This document shows, in pieces, positions 6,181 to 21,219 of a stretch of 64,000 bases of DNA. Both the position numbers and the translations under genes were made by a program. Position 1 is the stretch's first letter. Each line of letters begins with the position of its first letter. The notes under the pieces were generated by a model, which searched no databases, was not told the DNA's origin, and saw only the letters and a list, made by a program, of their open reading frames with translations. This stretch comes from Leptospira adleri (GTDB lineage Bacteria > Spirochaetota > Leptospiria > Leptospirales > Leptospiraceae), in the NCBI RefSeq assembly GCF_002811985.1, contig NZ_NPDU01000007.1:1-64000 (forward strand), read 5' to 3'.

Positions 6181-9100
6181 TTGGAACCATTCTTCCTATT
6201 CGTATTATTATTATTCGGACTTTATACGTTCTTTCAATCGAAAGGTTTAAAAAGACAGGTTGAAGAATTAGAATCCAGAATCCGCATTTTAGAATTAACT
6301 CTTAAAAAAGAAAAACAACCCGAAACAAAGGCGGCTTTTTCGGAAGAACAAACTCCGAAAACAAAAGCCGTCGTCGAGCCCAAGAGGATTCCGCCCGCGG
6401 AAGTTCCTCCGGAAAAAATCGAAATCAAGACCGAAGCGAAAGTTCCTACGCCCGCTAAGACGGTTCCTGCCGAGACAAAGTCCACGTCTTCGATTTCAAA
6501 ACCGGAACCGATTGCGCCAACGACCCCGCGGGAGCCGGGCTTTCTCGTTCAGTTCTGGAAAAAAATAGAAAAGCCGCTTTCGGAAAATTGGACCGGAATT
6601 TTGGGAGCGGTGATTCTAGTCGCGGGAATCAGCTTTTTAGGAATCTACGCGTTATTCATCCTTTCCGCGTTCTTTCGTTGTCTTCTTGTTCTCGGTTTTG
6701 CAGCGCTCCTTTTCGGTTTATCATTTTGGCTCGGGAAAAAATCGGAGTTTGCAACGATCTCGCTCGCTCTCAGAAGCAGTGCGGCTGCGGTTTTTCTATT
6801 CGTTTCCTTAGGAAGCGGATACATAGAAACTTTGAAATGGCTGGAGAATTCTTATTTCGCTTTGTCCGTTTTGACTTTAGGAATTCTCGTCAATCTTTTT
6901 ACGGGATATCGATCTAAGAATGAAACATTCGCTTCTTTGCATACGATTCTCGGGTTGGTTTCGGTTTCGATTCCTCAGGCATCCGGATTTACGTTAGGCG
7001 TTACAGCTTTGATTTGTCTGCCCGGCGTTATCTGGAACTATTCCGGACGAAGACAATTACATCTGCTCGTAGTGAGCACCGGATTTTTCGCGGCTCATTT
7101 GTTTTGGAATCATCAAATCTATTCCGCCTCAAAGCCCGTAGGACTGGAAGTAGTCTTCCCGATTTTTTGTATTCTTCCCGTTTTCTGCGGCGCGTTACTC
7201 GTTCATTACAGGGAAACTCTCTACGGAAAAAAGGAATTCGAATTGTTTCCTTTGGTCAGTCATCTTCTCAACTGGTCTTATTTGGGAATCAGCTTGATTC
7301 GCTATTCTCAGAACTCGAAATACAGTACGATCCTATTGTTTTTGGCCGCAGGCTTAGTTTGGTTTCTTTCCGCCAATGCGAAACGAAAATCGATCTCTTG
7401 GCTGTTCTTAACCGATCGGTTGGTTTCTCAGTCCTTGATCGTTCTCGCAATATTTTCGTTTCATCTCTGGAACATGGGAAATCTTTCCATCGTCGCGATC
7501 TTGGCCCTGGAAATTCTTATCTTTTCTTGGATTTGTTTTAAGGAAGACAATCGATTTTTGGAGAGAGTATCTCTTTCGCTTACGACTCTCGTTTTTGGAA
7601 TTTTGATTTTCTTTTCCTACAAAGAATTTTTCCAATCACCGGATCCCGGACTGATCGTTCAGGAAGCTCATGCGACTCGGATCGGCTACGGTTTATTGAT
7701 CCTCGCTCTGATCGGCTTTATAGGAATTTTGGAAAAAAAGTTTCCGATCGTTCGTGAAGAATTGTCTCTGACTTCCTTATTGACGACCGCCATGGCGTTG
7801 TTAGCCGGGGGCGGATTATTTTCCCTTTATCTTTTTTTCTACAAGGAAACATACGGAATTTGGATTCCTTCGATTTTGTTAAGCGTCATTCTCGTTTTAA
7901 GAGAAAGACTTTCTTCCGGAAGACTTTTGTTCACGATTTGGATTCTTATCCCTCTCGTCACGTTGACTCTTTGGAAAACGATCGTTTCCTCGACGGATGA
8001 AAACGCGGAGAAAATTCTGATCGTATCTCTTCCATGGCTTCTTCCGTTTCTCGTCTATCTAAAGAATTGCAGAATAGGAGAGGGAAAAACTTCCGTTTTT
8101 TGGCCTGGGCTTTTCGGCTTTACGGGACATCTCGTATTTACTTTTTATTTTTATCTCGATCAGAAAAGTTCGCTTCTATTCGGACCGTTTGCGATTCTTC
8201 TTTCACTTCTTTATCTCGAGTTTGGAAAATGGTCTCATAAGAATGAAAAAGAAAAACCCGTCGAACAGCAGAGACTATTCCATTCCTTTTATATTCTCGC
8301 GTTCGTATTAGCAGGATTATTTTTATTCCGACATTTTGCCGTGGAGTTTCAAACGTCTTCGATTCTTTTCGGAATTCCGGCCCGTTTTTGGATCGAGATT
8401 CTGGCTGCTTCCCTATTTCTCTATTGGGTTTTGTTTCCGGAAGAAGAATTTTCGACACTGTCGTGGCTCGGATCAGCGCAACCGCTTTTCTGGGAACTAT
8501 TGATTGCGATGGTTATGATCGGAATTTATACGGAAACACCGGGACGAATTCTTTCTTTTGCGATGGCGCTCGCCACTTTGATTTTATTCTTTCTGTCGAG
8601 GATCAAATCGCTTAAGACCGAAAGATTCGCGCTGTATGTTTATTTTTTCTTTATATGGACCAACGTGGAAATCTTTCTCGGAGGAGAATCCACCGTCTTC
8701 GCCACTCGAAACGAATTCCCATGGCAGCAGCGCGGATTTCAGATCGTTTCCGTCTTTGTTCAGCTCGGCACGATCTTTTTTATTTTTCCGAAATTGAGTC
8801 TGGAAGGATTGGAATCCCGCTTTATAGGATGGACTCGGATTTGGATAACGCCGCTCCGCTTCTTTCAAAAATTCTATAATTTATTGCCGGGTTATTTGGG
8901 AATTTTCGGAGTTGTGTTCAGCGTTTATATCTACGCAAAAGATATTCTTTCGCCGATTTCCAACCTCGTCGTAGGGCCGGCCTGGGCGCTTTTATCGGTT
9001 TCCTTTTTGGAATTGGGTCGGTTCTTCACGAGAAAAACCGATTCGTTATCCGTCGGAATTCTCTCGGACTTTCTCAAACGAGCCTCTTGGTTCGGTTTGA

Positions 9101-9963
9101 TAGCGTTCACGGGTCATTATATTTATGTGGATTTACAATCTTCGTATCTGTTTATCGGTTTTCTTTCCGCCGCGCACTGGGTGGGTTTGCTCGGATTTAT
9201 CGTCTGGATCTATTGGGCGACTTCGAATATTAAGGAAACGGAATCCGTTTCTTTTTGGAAAATCGTAGTTCCACTGTTAGCCGAAGGCTGCCTCTTCTTC
9301 GTTGGATTGATTTCTTATTCGACGATAAACGAATCTTGGGTGAGCGTGGCGTTTGCGATCGCGGCTCTTTTTGTTTTAGAGATAGGAATAAGAAAATCGG
9401 AATCACTTTCGCGATTTCGCTGGTACGGAATTCTGTTTCATCTAGTAGCGTGTTTTTATCTTACCTTCATCGTTTCCACCGAGGACAATCCGGTGGCGCA
9501 ATGGTTTCAGGCGAAGTGGATCCCAGGGTTGTTGACGATTCTTCTTTTGTTCCTGTTCGTTTACAGAGCCTATCGAGGTTATGGAAAGGAAGAAATTTCG
9601 TTTCCGCAGGGACTCGGTTTTTTAAAGGGAATTTCGGAAAAGACGGGATCTTATTTAAACGGAATCGTATATTATCCTTTCTTTATAGGAATTTTTCTTT
9701 TCTTGTATTGGTCTTTTTCGAGCGCCGTTCTCACTCTTCTTTGGTCGACGCTCGCCTTTCTGATCTTTCTCTTAGGATTGTTTTTAAAAGAATCCTGGTT
9801 TCGATATCTCTCCCTCGGCCTGCTTTTGTTTTGTGTAGGAAGATTGGTGTTCCACGATTTGTCCTCCGCGGGCACGATCCTCAAGGCGGTTGTCTTTTTG
9901 GGAGTTGGAAGTATATTGCTTTTAATGAATACGATTTATAATAAATACCGGGATCGGTTTTGA
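6181..9963 (+). CDS. Giant polytopic membrane protein, DUF2339 family
   Basis: 1260 residues. An N-terminal membrane anchor is followed by a short coiled coil (about residues 20-45) and a Pro/Lys/Glu-rich linker (about 46-120). Then come some thirty hydrophobic helices to the C-terminus. The first block after the linker (ENWTGILGAVILVAGISFLG) is characteristic of DUF2339 membrane proteins. No catalytic motif is visible. The family is of unknown function; its topology suggests a sensor, flippase-like or scaffold role. Start is TTG with GGAG at 6170-6173. Its stop (9961-9963) directly abuts the ATG of the M48 protease gene, so the two are co-translated. Confidence 0.8.
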   Translation: MEPFFLFVLLLFGLYTFFQSKGLKRQVEELESRIRILELTLKKEKQPETKAAFSEEQTPKTKAVVEPKRIPPAEVPPEKIEIKTEAKVPTPAKTVPAETKSTSSISKPEPIAPTTPREPGFLVQFWKKIEKPLSENWTGILGAVILVAGISFLGIYALFILSAFFRCLLVLGFAALLFGLSFWLGKKSEFATISLALRSSAAAVFLFVSLGSGYIETLKWLENSYFALSVLTLGILVNLFTGYRSKNETFASLHTILGLVSVSIPQASGFTLGVTALICLPGVIWNYSGRRQLHLLVVSTGFFAAHLFWNHQIYSASKPVGLEVVFPIFCILPVFCGALLVHYRETLYGKKEFELFPLVSHLLNWSYLGISLIRYSQNSKYSTILLFLAAGLVWFLSANAKRKSISWLFLTDRLVSQSLIVLAIFSFHLWNMGNLSIVAILALEILIFSWICFKEDNRFLERVSLSLTTLVFGILIFFSYKEFFQSPDPGLIVQEAHATRIGYGLLILALIGFIGILEKKFPIVREELSLTSLLTTAMALLAGGGLFSLYLFFYKETYGIWIPSILLSVILVLRERLSSGRLLFTIWILIPLVTLTLWKTIVSSTDENAEKILIVSLPWLLPFLVYLKNCRIGEGKTSVFWPGLFGFTGHLVFTFYFYLDQKSSLLFGPFAILLSLLYLEFGKWSHKNEKEKPVEQQRLFHSFYILAFVLAGLFLFRHFAVEFQTSSILFGIPARFWIEILAASLFLYWVLFPEEEFSTLSWLGSAQPLFWELLIAMVMIGIYTETPGRILSFAMALATLILFFLSRIKSLKTERFALYVYFFFIWTNVEIFLGGESTVFATRNEFPWQQRGFQIVSVFVQLGTIFFIFPKLSLEGLESRFIGWTRIWITPLRFFQKFYNLLPGYLGIFGVVFSVYIYAKDILSPISNLVVGPAWALLSVSFLELGRFFTRKTDSLSVGILSDFLKRASWFGLIAFTGHYIYVDLQSSYLFIGFLSAAHWVGLLGFIVWIYWATSNIKETESVSFWKIVVPLLAEGCLFFVGLISYSTINESWVSVAFAIAALFVLEIGIRKSESLSRFRWYGILFHLVACFYLTFIVSTEDNPVAQWFQAKWIPGLLTILLLFLFVYRAYRGYGKEEISFPQGLGFLKGISEKTGSYLNGIVYYPFFIGIFLFLYWSFSSAVLTLLWSTLAFLIFLLGLFLKESWFRYLSLGLLLFCVGRLVFHDLSSAGTILKAVVFLGVGSILLLMNTIYNKYRDRF

Positions 9964-10866
9964 ATGAAACGATTGATTTTTTTTATAGGAATTTTGGTTT
10001 TCGGCGGAGTTCTTATGGTTTTGTTGTATAGGGAACAGATCCGAACGGAAAGAACTTCCACGTTAGCTCCTTTTTATCAGATTCTCGGGAAACCGATTCG
10101 AACCATGAATCGGGCCTTGACCAAGGTGTTGTCGATTGATTCTTTAGATGAAAAAGAATACGGAGATGCGATTCGAGAGCGCTTTTCCGAACTCAGGAAC
10201 GAAGGTGATAAAGATTACGATTATCTAAATCAGTTGATAACGTCTCTTACGACGTACAAACAAAAGCCTTTTGATTATACGGTTTATATCATGGAAGAAG
10301 AATCTCCGAACGCATTCGCTCTTCCAGGCGGAGTTATTTTTGTTACGAGAGGACTGCTGACGACTCTCAAGTCGGAGCACGAACTGATTTCCGTCCTTTC
10401 GCATGAAATCGGACATATTGAAAAATCACATTGTATGGACGGCATTCGATTCGAGTTATTGTCGAAAAAAATCGGAACCGATACGTTAGGCAAACTTGCT
10501 GACTTCGCGTTTCAAGTGATGACGAGACACGCTTATAATAAAACGCAAGAGGACGAAGCGGACGAGTACGCTTATGATTTGATTCTCAACACCACTTACG
10601 ACCCGAACGGAGTCGGCCTCGCATTTTTGAGATTGGAAAAATACGATCCGGAAACCGGATCCAAAAAAGCGAAATTGTTCAGCGAATACTTTCAATCTCA
10701 TCCGCACATGGATTTGAGAAGGGAAAAATTTTCCGAAAAGGCGAACCTCTGGTGGGAGAATCATCCGGAAGAACGCCGTTACAAGGGAGTTCGGAATTTA
10801 AAATCCAGAATTACGTTTGAAAAAAAAGATTACGAAGAAGAATGGGTTGAAGGCAGAAAATCCTGA
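9964..10866 (+). CDS. M48-family zinc metallopeptidase, membrane-anchored
   Basis: 300 residues with an N-terminal hydrophobic anchor (residues 4-22). The zinc/catalytic motif HEIGH is at 147-151, and the downstream EDEAD motif (196-200) supplies the third ligand. NAFALPGGVIFVTRGLL at about 116-132 is the standard M48 substrate-strand region. This is the compact BepA/LoiP-like form without TPRs, probably facing the periplasm and acting in envelope protein quality control. It begins on the base after the DUF2339 stop codon, so it may process or control that membrane protein. Confidence 0.87.
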   Translation: MKRLIFFIGILVFGGVLMVLLYREQIRTERTSTLAPFYQILGKPIRTMNRALTKVLSIDSLDEKEYGDAIRERFSELRNEGDKDYDYLNQLITSLTTYKQKPFDYTVYIMEEESPNAFALPGGVIFVTRGLLTTLKSEHELISVLSHEIGHIEKSHCMDGIRFELLSKKIGTDTLGKLADFAFQVMTRHAYNKTQEDEADEYAYDLILNTTYDPNGVGLAFLRLEKYDPETGSKKAKLFSEYFQSHPHMDLRREKFSEKANLWWENHPEERRYKGVRNLKSRITFEKKDYEEEWVEGRKS

Positions 10867-11024
10867 TAACGGTTCTCGGTTTTTCATTCGTTCTCCTTTT
10901 TGATTCTTAATCTTTTTATTGTATTGAACTCGGCGCCGCTTTGATCGGTTGCGTTCGAGCGTCGATCCTTATGCGAATCAAAATCCGTAAAAACGAAAAG
11001 CCGAAACGGCTTAGGAAAAAATAA

Positions 11025-12257
11025 ATGACCGAAAAGCAATCTTCATCTTTGAATCCCGGACTCTCTCCCAAAAAGAGTCTCATCCATTTTTATATCAATA
11101 CCGCGATCACTCTTCTTGCAGGGAATATGTTTAACTATACGCTGATCATATATTCGCTTGATTTGACCCGGTCTCAAACTTTCGCAGGTTCCATTTTTTT
11201 TGCGAACGTATCTCCTACGATTTTGTTTAGTTTTTTTGTAGGCGCGATTTTGGATCGATATTCTCGATTGAAAATACTATATCTTTTTCAGACGAATTTT
11301 ATTATTTCAGGAATCGTATTGGGAATTCTCATCCTATCCGGAAAAATGAATTATGAGTTAAGATATGTTTTGATTCTTCTTTCGGCTTATAACGGTTTGG
11401 CGCTTACGTTTATTATTCCCGGCAGACTGACTTTGCTCGGGAATTTGGTCGATGCAAAAGACACCGCAAAGGCGACGATGATGCTAAATATTCTTATCAT
11501 TATCGGCTTTGGATTGGCGCCCATGTTTGTGGGATTGATCAAACAAAAATACGAATGGTTTCTGCTGTTCTTTTTTATTTCGGGGTTATATTTTATTGGA
11601 TATCTCTTTCTCCTTTTCGTAAAGATAAAAGAGACGATTCACGTTGAAAAAGAAACGATCTGGTTCGGATTAAAACGGGGATTCGTTTTCTTACGATCCG
11701 AATCTTTGTCGATCGAGCTTTTGATTCTTACCGTATTCGCAATTTTTATGGTAGGACCGATGCAGGTGGTATTGCCGCAATTTGCGAAAAACATACTATT
11801 GTTAAGCGAACGAGGCAGGGGATTATACATGGGAATGCTCGGTCTAGGATTACTGATCGGAGGAATCGGCGCTAGGCTCTTACACGATCGTTTTCATCGG
11901 GGACATACGATGTTGGTCGCTACCTTTCTTTCCGGACTTACCGTCTTTGCGGTCGCAAACTTTCCGGTTACGATCGTTTCCTCTTTTCTTTTACTTTTTG
12001 TCGGAGTTCTCGGGGGATTGTTGAGCGCTCTTATTCCGTCGACTCTGCAGATCATAACGCCGGATAACGTTAGAGGAAGAGTTATGAGTTTTTACAGTCT
12101 TGTTTTTCAGGCGACGCCGGCGATATCCGGACTGATTACGGGGAAACTCGCCGACATCTATGATCAACCCTGGTCCATCGGATTTTCGGGAGGATTTATC
12201 GTAGTCTGCTCGATATTCTGTGCGTTTTCATTCGCGAAACTTCGCGCCTTTCGTTAG
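11025..12257 (+). CDS. Major facilitator superfamily transporter
   Basis: 410 residues, twelve predicted membrane helices in two halves. The loop between helices 2 and 3 contains AILDRYSRLKIL, the MFS G-x3-D-R-x-x-R signature variant. NVRGRVMSFYSLVFQ in the second half is typical of the MFS_3/enterobactin-exporter-like group of drug or siderophore exporters. The start follows AGGAAAAAAT. It faces gpmI across a 20-bp gap. Substrate unknown. Confidence 0.85.
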   Translation: MTEKQSSSLNPGLSPKKSLIHFYINTAITLLAGNMFNYTLIIYSLDLTRSQTFAGSIFFANVSPTILFSFFVGAILDRYSRLKILYLFQTNFIISGIVLGILILSGKMNYELRYVLILLSAYNGLALTFIIPGRLTLLGNLVDAKDTAKATMMLNILIIIGFGLAPMFVGLIKQKYEWFLLFFFISGLYFIGYLFLLFVKIKETIHVEKETIWFGLKRGFVFLRSESLSIELLILTVFAIFMVGPMQVVLPQFAKNILLLSERGRGLYMGMLGLGLLIGGIGARLLHDRFHRGHTMLVATFLSGLTVFAVANFPVTIVSSFLLLFVGVLGGLLSALIPSTLQIITPDNVRGRVMSFYSLVFQATPAISGLITGKLADIYDQPWSIGFSGGFIVVCSIFCAFSFAKLRAFR

Positions 12258-12277
12258 GCAAAAAGCGCAACTTCGCA

Positions 12278-13918
<1,641 letters not shown>

Positions 13919-14089
13919 GTTAGATTCATGGAACCAGCCGCCTATCAATGAAGTCAAGAGAATCAAATACGAAAAAAACTTGGAAATTTGCTTCCCTTTC
14001 CCCGATCGAAAGAAAAAATGAAGTTGAACAATCGAAAAGCCTTCCGAAAATTCTCAAACTCATTTCAATAGTCTAACACTGGAGAGGCG

Positions 14090-16111
<2,022 letters not shown>

Positions 16112-16264
16112 AAAATTATTTTTATAAGATTGGTTTATTCTTTATAAAACGGATTCCAGAATTCTAATGTTTTGAAGTCTTTGTAAAAAATTTTTTTCTA
16201 ATCCGGATTCTCTCCGTTTCAAAGGTCTGTATATAAATTTCTTCCGAAGTCGAGATGGTGAATT

Positions 16265-16752
16265 ATGCGTAGTTCGCTCGGATTTTGTTTTATTGGAATT
16301 TTCTTATTTTTGTTTTCTTGTAACAACGCGGAAAGGATAGAGATGGATATGTTCAAGGGTGGAATCGGAATGTTTGCGAATATTCTTCCTGTGATATTTC
16401 CCGTTTCCGAAAATCCATTCGACCTTACGGTTTTACCTCAAAGTCTGAACGCAGGTCAATCGACTTCGATCACTCTTACTTTAAAAACCCGTAAAGAAAA
16501 CAACGAGACGTATCAATTTGCTTGGGCCGATAAGGCTGGAAGCCAGACGGTCTCGCCTACGAGTTTACTTACTCCGACGGGAATTCGACCAACCTCATCG
16601 TAAATCCGATCGGAGCTTCTTACAATTGTTCCTCCTATGCGGATGGAAGCGGCGGTTACGGATATTACGGTTTAAGAGCTACTACGACTTCCGTTTCCGG
16701 TTATTACTTTTCTTGTGCCAGCCAGGCTCGTTTGATCTGTGAGAGAAAATAA
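16265..16752 (+). pseudogene. Broken DUF1554-type lipoprotein gene
   Basis: The first frame encodes a lipoprotein signal (FLFLFSC lipobox) and about 85 residues paralleling the intact gene at 16899: NxAERI, then a KG..xxNILP stretch, then TYQFAWADKAG versus SYQFVWEDTTG. Near 16550 the frame fails. A different frame then carries a typical Cys/Ser/Tyr-rich C-terminus (YEFTYSDGNS, GASYNCSSYADGS, SCASQARLICERK) to the TAA at 16750-16752. Relative to the intact neighbour, some 160 central codons are missing as well. I read it as an internally deleted, frameshifted tandem paralogue. Confidence 0.65.
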
Positions 16753-16898
16753 CGAAAAAAATCTTTTTCGGCCTTTGCAATGGAGAAGAAAAAGAATCTT
16801 CTATCGATTTCTCGATTTATAAATCTTTTCAATTTGATCTTTTTATGATAAAGTGATCCGAATCTTTCTCTAACAAAGAGAAGACGGGAGATTTATAA

Positions 16899-17891
16899 AT
16901 GAGGTCTTGGCTTTCCATTCTATTCTTGCACGTTCTTTTATTCGATTGTAATCAAGCGGAAAGAATCAGCTTTGACGCAAGTAAGGGAAGCGGATTGGCG
17001 ATCAACATTCTGCCCGCCATTTTGAACACGAACGCAACTCCGTTTAATTCTACTTTGATTCCGACTTCTTTGAATGAGGGAGTTCCTACTTCCGTTTCTT
17101 TCACTTTGACAAATCCTTCCAATGATTCGACGAGTTATCAATTCGTTTGGGAGGATACGACCGGAGCCGGTCCGACTGCGACCCCTTCTTCCTTTACATT
17201 TTCAGGTTCGAATTCGGCGGTTTCGATCGCTTTGCTTCCGATCGATAATAACTGTTTAGAGGATAACATGGTTTTGAAGGTGATTCGCGGGAACGATAAC
17301 CAAGTCTTTCGATTTACATTTTCTGTGATCGAAGCGGACAAATGCACGTTTGTGACTAGCGCTGCTTATACGGGCGATTTTAACGGATTTCAGAATGCGG
17401 ACGCACACTGCGCGGCCGAAAAACCCGCAAGTCTTCCTGGAACCGGAACCGACTACAAGGCCATGATCTCCGGAAGTACGACCGTTTCCTCTGTCGTTTA
17501 TCAAAGACAAGCGACTCTCGTTTCCAACTGTAACATGTCGACCACGCCGGGATGCACGAGCACTACGAATTGGGTTTTGAAGTCGAAGACGAGATACTAT
17601 CGAGCGGACACGACAACTTTGATTTTTACAACGCACGCGAGCGCGCCGGCGTTTAACTTTATTTCTCAGTCCTTGACCAATTCGATCGGAGGAACGACGG
17701 GCAAAATTTGGACCGGACTTTCTTCGGATTGGACTTCTTCGGGAACCTCTTGTTTGGCGACGTTCGGTTCTTGGACTTATTTTTCGGGGAATTCGTCTTA
17801 CGGCGATTTGGCGTCCACTACCGGGACTGCGATTTCGGGTGGAAGTTTACCTTGTTCCACCCCTTCCGCATTTTTCTGCATAAGGCAATGA
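16899..17891 (+). CDS. Lipoprotein with DUF1554-like C-terminal domain
   Basis: 330 residues. A short signal leads to a Cys at residue 17 (LLFDC); Asp at -1 is unusual for a lipobox, whereas the broken neighbour has the normal Ser. Residues 30-130 form a beta-sandwich-like region rich in Ser/Thr/Asn. Residues 145-330 match a DUF1554-type pattern: FVTSAAYTGDFNGFQNADAHC, then KAMISG, WVLKSKTRYYRAD, KIWTGLSSDWT and a terminal FFCIRQ, with six or more cysteines that probably pair. I recall DUF1554 as largely a Leptospira surface-protein family with a C-type-lectin-like look. Likely outer-membrane lipoprotein; ligand unknown. Confidence 0.8.
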   Translation: MRSWLSILFLHVLLFDCNQAERISFDASKGSGLAINILPAILNTNATPFNSTLIPTSLNEGVPTSVSFTLTNPSNDSTSYQFVWEDTTGAGPTATPSSFTFSGSNSAVSIALLPIDNNCLEDNMVLKVIRGNDNQVFRFTFSVIEADKCTFVTSAAYTGDFNGFQNADAHCAAEKPASLPGTGTDYKAMISGSTTVSSVVYQRQATLVSNCNMSTTPGCTSTTNWVLKSKTRYYRADTTTLIFTTHASAPAFNFISQSLTNSIGGTTGKIWTGLSSDWTSSGTSCLATFGSWTYFSGNSSYGDLASTTGTAISGGSLPCSTPSAFFCIRQ

Positions 17892-17899
17892 GTAGAATT

Positions 17900-18736
17900 T
17901 TAGAATTTAACCGTATATGCGGCTGTAGGCGTGATTTCGGTCACTCCCGTGACCGGACTTTTTACGAAAGAAGCGCTAAACTTCCATCCTTCCGGATTCG
18001 GATCGGAGAACAAAGCCTGCATCTTTTCAAAGTCTTTTGCGAATAAGTATGTATGAATCAATTGCAACCCATAGACCGCTCCTAAGAGCCATTGAGCTTG
18101 ATTGTATTGGTTGGTCGCTTGATTATAGGTGCTGAAGTAAGGATTGGTGGCCGTGGCGGTAACCAATACTCTTGTTATGAGCGCAGTGGTTCGAACGGCT
18201 TCATCCGAGGTGACAGGATTTAGAGTCGGATCTAAAAATGCCGCAGCAGTAATCGCAACAGAATTCGATTTATAATTTGCTTCTTCCGCTGCGGCGTGTT
18301 GTCTGCAATTATTTGCGTAGATAGCCGCGCCGGCGAACAATGCAAAGCTGATCACGGCCCATTTTTTTTGTCCGGTTCTCCATAGTCCCCATCCTGGAAG
18401 TATCGCCGACCTTGCAGTAATCGTCCATTTATTGTCTTTCCATGTGGACGGAGTTTGAATTTCTTCCGTTTTAGTCTCCGGAGATTTCGTCGTTGTAACT
18501 TTTTTTATATCTTCTTTCTTAGGATCTTTCAGATTGATTTCAGAAATTTCAGCCTTAGAAATCGTTTGTATTTTTCCGTTTACTTCTATTTGAACTTCAG
18601 TTCGAGTTTGATTTACTATTTTCCCCTGAATCGTTTTTCCATTCTTGAGTATGACTGTACTTGCTGAAATTGGTAAAGAAATTGTAAATATGATAAATAC
18701 AGCAAAGATTAGTATCTTTTTGAATGTTCGAGACAT
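17900..18736 (-). CDS. Exported DUF5683-like protein with N-terminal KNG...G repeat domain
   Basis: About 278 residues from the ATG at 18736 (an upstream start at 18763/18766 is possible). The signal peptide ends near PISAS. Residues 28-70 form a small beta domain ([16 protein letters not shown]...[11 protein letters not shown]). A Lys/Thr-rich linker follows, then [36 protein letters not shown], written here as the LPGWG...GQ..W pattern of DUF5683 membrane proteins. The N-terminal domain resembles the C-terminal 42 residues of the FecR protein at 19552. It is divergent from the ECF sigma gene, so all three genes may form one regulatory locus. Confidence 0.7.
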   Translation of the reverse strand: MSRTFKKILIFAVFIIFTISLPISASTVILKNGKTIQGKIVNQTRTEVQIEVNGKIQTISKAEISEINLKDPKKEDIKKVTTTKSPETKTEEIQTPSTWKDNKWTITARSAILPGWGLWRTGQKKWAVISFALFAGAAIYANNCRQHAAAEEANYKSNSVAITAAAFLDPTLNPVTSDEAVRTTALITRVLVTATATNPYFSTYNQATNQYNQAQWLLGAVYGLQLIHTYLFAKDFEKMQALFSDPNPEGWKFSASFVKSPVTGVTEITPTAAYTVKF

Positions 18737-18786
18737 ATAGTTATAATTCCGGTTCTTATCCATCAATTTTTAGTCATCATCTTTTC

Positions 18787-18822
<36 letters not shown>

Positions 18823-18845
18823 GTTATCGGGGATCTTATATAACT

Positions 18846-19394
18846 GTGGCACATACATCCGAGTTAGAAAAACTCTACAACCACAACAAAGATGATTTAT
18901 TTCATTATATAAAAAAATCGTTTTACGACGAAAATTCTGCGCAAGATATTTTGCACGATTCGTTCCTAAACTTTTTCCGATACTATGAAAATAAAGACAT
19001 TCCCGATCCAACGTCCTGCCGGATGATCTTATTCCGTATCGCAAGGAACTTGATCATCAATCACGCAAAGTCTTACTATCAAAGAAATGTATCCTTAGTA
19101 GGCGAAGATACGGGCAACAATTTCGCTTCAAAATCTCCAAGTCCGGAATTTTCAGTAATGGAGAAAATCGATCAATCGGATGTCAAAAATACGATGGATT
19201 CTCTCCTCGAAGCCATTTCTCCGGAATACAAAGAGGCATTGCTTCTCAGATATCAGCAAGATTTAAAATTGGATGAGATCTCGAAAATCCTCGGAATGAG
19301 TATTTCCGGAGTTTCTAGGCTTATTGAAAGAGCGGAAAAAGCCCTCGCCCAAGAAGGGAAAAAAAGGGGTTTTCAAGCTGGAAACTATATATAG
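18846..19394 (+). CDS. ECF sigma factor paired with FecR-type protein
   Basis: 182 residues from GTG at 18846; the frame stays open to a TTG at 18804. Region 2 includes [21 protein letters not shown] and [17 protein letters not shown]. Region 4 includes [29 protein letters not shown] (cited here as [13 protein letters not shown] and [19 protein letters not shown]). Sigma factors of this type are controlled by FecR-like membrane proteins. A FecR gene follows 157 bp downstream. The region between it and the divergent 17900 gene is about 110 bp and must hold both promoters. Confidence 0.88.
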   Translation: MAHTSELEKLYNHNKDDLFHYIKKSFYDENSAQDILHDSFLNFFRYYENKDIPDPTSCRMILFRIARNLIINHAKSYYQRNVSLVGEDTGNNFASKSPSPEFSVMEKIDQSDVKNTMDSLLEAISPEYKEALLLRYQQDLKLDEISKILGMSISGVSRLIERAEKALAQEGKKRGFQAGNYI

Positions 19395-19551
19395 TATATA
19401 GAAATCCTACCGTCTTATAGTTTGAAATAATTAGAATTCTTTTCAGCGGTGTAAAAAAAATTCGGAAATGAAAAAAATAGCTCAAATAGCCCGTCTTAGT
19501 TTGTTTAACAAACAGGAAGCGGGACAGAATTGAATCGTAGACCTGGGCAGA

Positions 19552-20613
<1,062 letters not shown>

Positions 20614-20642
20614 TCGAATTCTTAAAAGAGATTCTTTCTAAG

Positions 20643-20677
20643 AACCGGTCGAAGGGTTTCCTTCTTCCGGTTTTTTA
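20643..20677 (+). terminator. Rho-independent terminator after fecR gene
   Basis: AACCGG and CCGGTT enclose an inner CGAAGG/CCTTC stem with a GTTT loop, followed by TTTTTT. It starts about 30 bases after the FecR stop. Confidence 0.8.
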
Positions 20678-20772
20678 TTTTGGGCAGGCTAAAATTGAAA
20701 AGTGAAAGAGTATGATCGGAGATTGTTTTTGCGGAAGTTATTTTAGAATATTGAGATATTCTAAAATTCTTA

Positions 20773-21219
20773 TTAAAATTCGAGATGGTCGGAGAGCCAA
20801 GAGTCGATAGACCATGAACCTCCTCCGAAAATAACCAAGGCGATTCCCATACAAACCGCAAGGATATGGTATTCGAAACCTTCTCCTCCTTGATTTCCGA
20901 ACCAGTTCATAAAGAATCCGATTTCTCGATGAGTCCAACCCGCCACGGCCAAAGTGCAGGTAATTCCAAAGGCAGCCAGGCGAGTAAAAAGCCCGAGGAC
21001 CAAGGCGATCGAGCCGAAAAATTCCGAGACGATCGCCAAGATAGCGATGAACGCAGGGAACTCGGCGGTGTTCACAAAAAAATCCATCGACGCTTCGAAG
21101 CCGACCCCGCCAAACCATCCGAGGAGTTTTTGCGCTCCGTGCGGGAAGATGCAAATCGCGAGTCCCATCCGGAGAAACAAAGGCGAGAAAGATTCTCGAG
21201 TTGAAAGAAATGGAAGCAT
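20773..21219 (-). CDS. DoxX-family membrane protein
   Basis: 148 residues from the ATG at 21219, which has GGAGA eight bases upstream; the frame stays open to 21276 without support. It has four hydrophobic helices. FLRMGLAICIFPHGAQKLLGWFGG at the start and EFFGSIALVLGLFTRLAA in the middle (each a DoxX hallmark, the first given only by its PHGAQKLLGWFGG core) identify the family. DoxX proteins are small quinone-type or redox-associated inner-membrane proteins; the exact reaction is unknown. Single minus-strand gene. Confidence 0.85.
   Translation of the reverse strand: MLPFLSTRESFSPLFLRMGLAICIFPHGAQKLLGWFGGVGFEASMDFFVNTAEFPAFIAILAIVSEFFGSIALVLGLFTRLAAFGITCTLAVAGWTHREIGFFMNWFGNQGGEGFEYHILAVCMGIALVIFGGGSWSIDSWLSDHLEF

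Noticed and set aside
10998..11012. AAGCC-GAAAC-GGCTT hairpin before the MFS gene, possible minus-strand terminator
   Set aside because: No minus-strand gene ends here; a short stem near a ribosome site is not enough for a riboswitch or terminator call.
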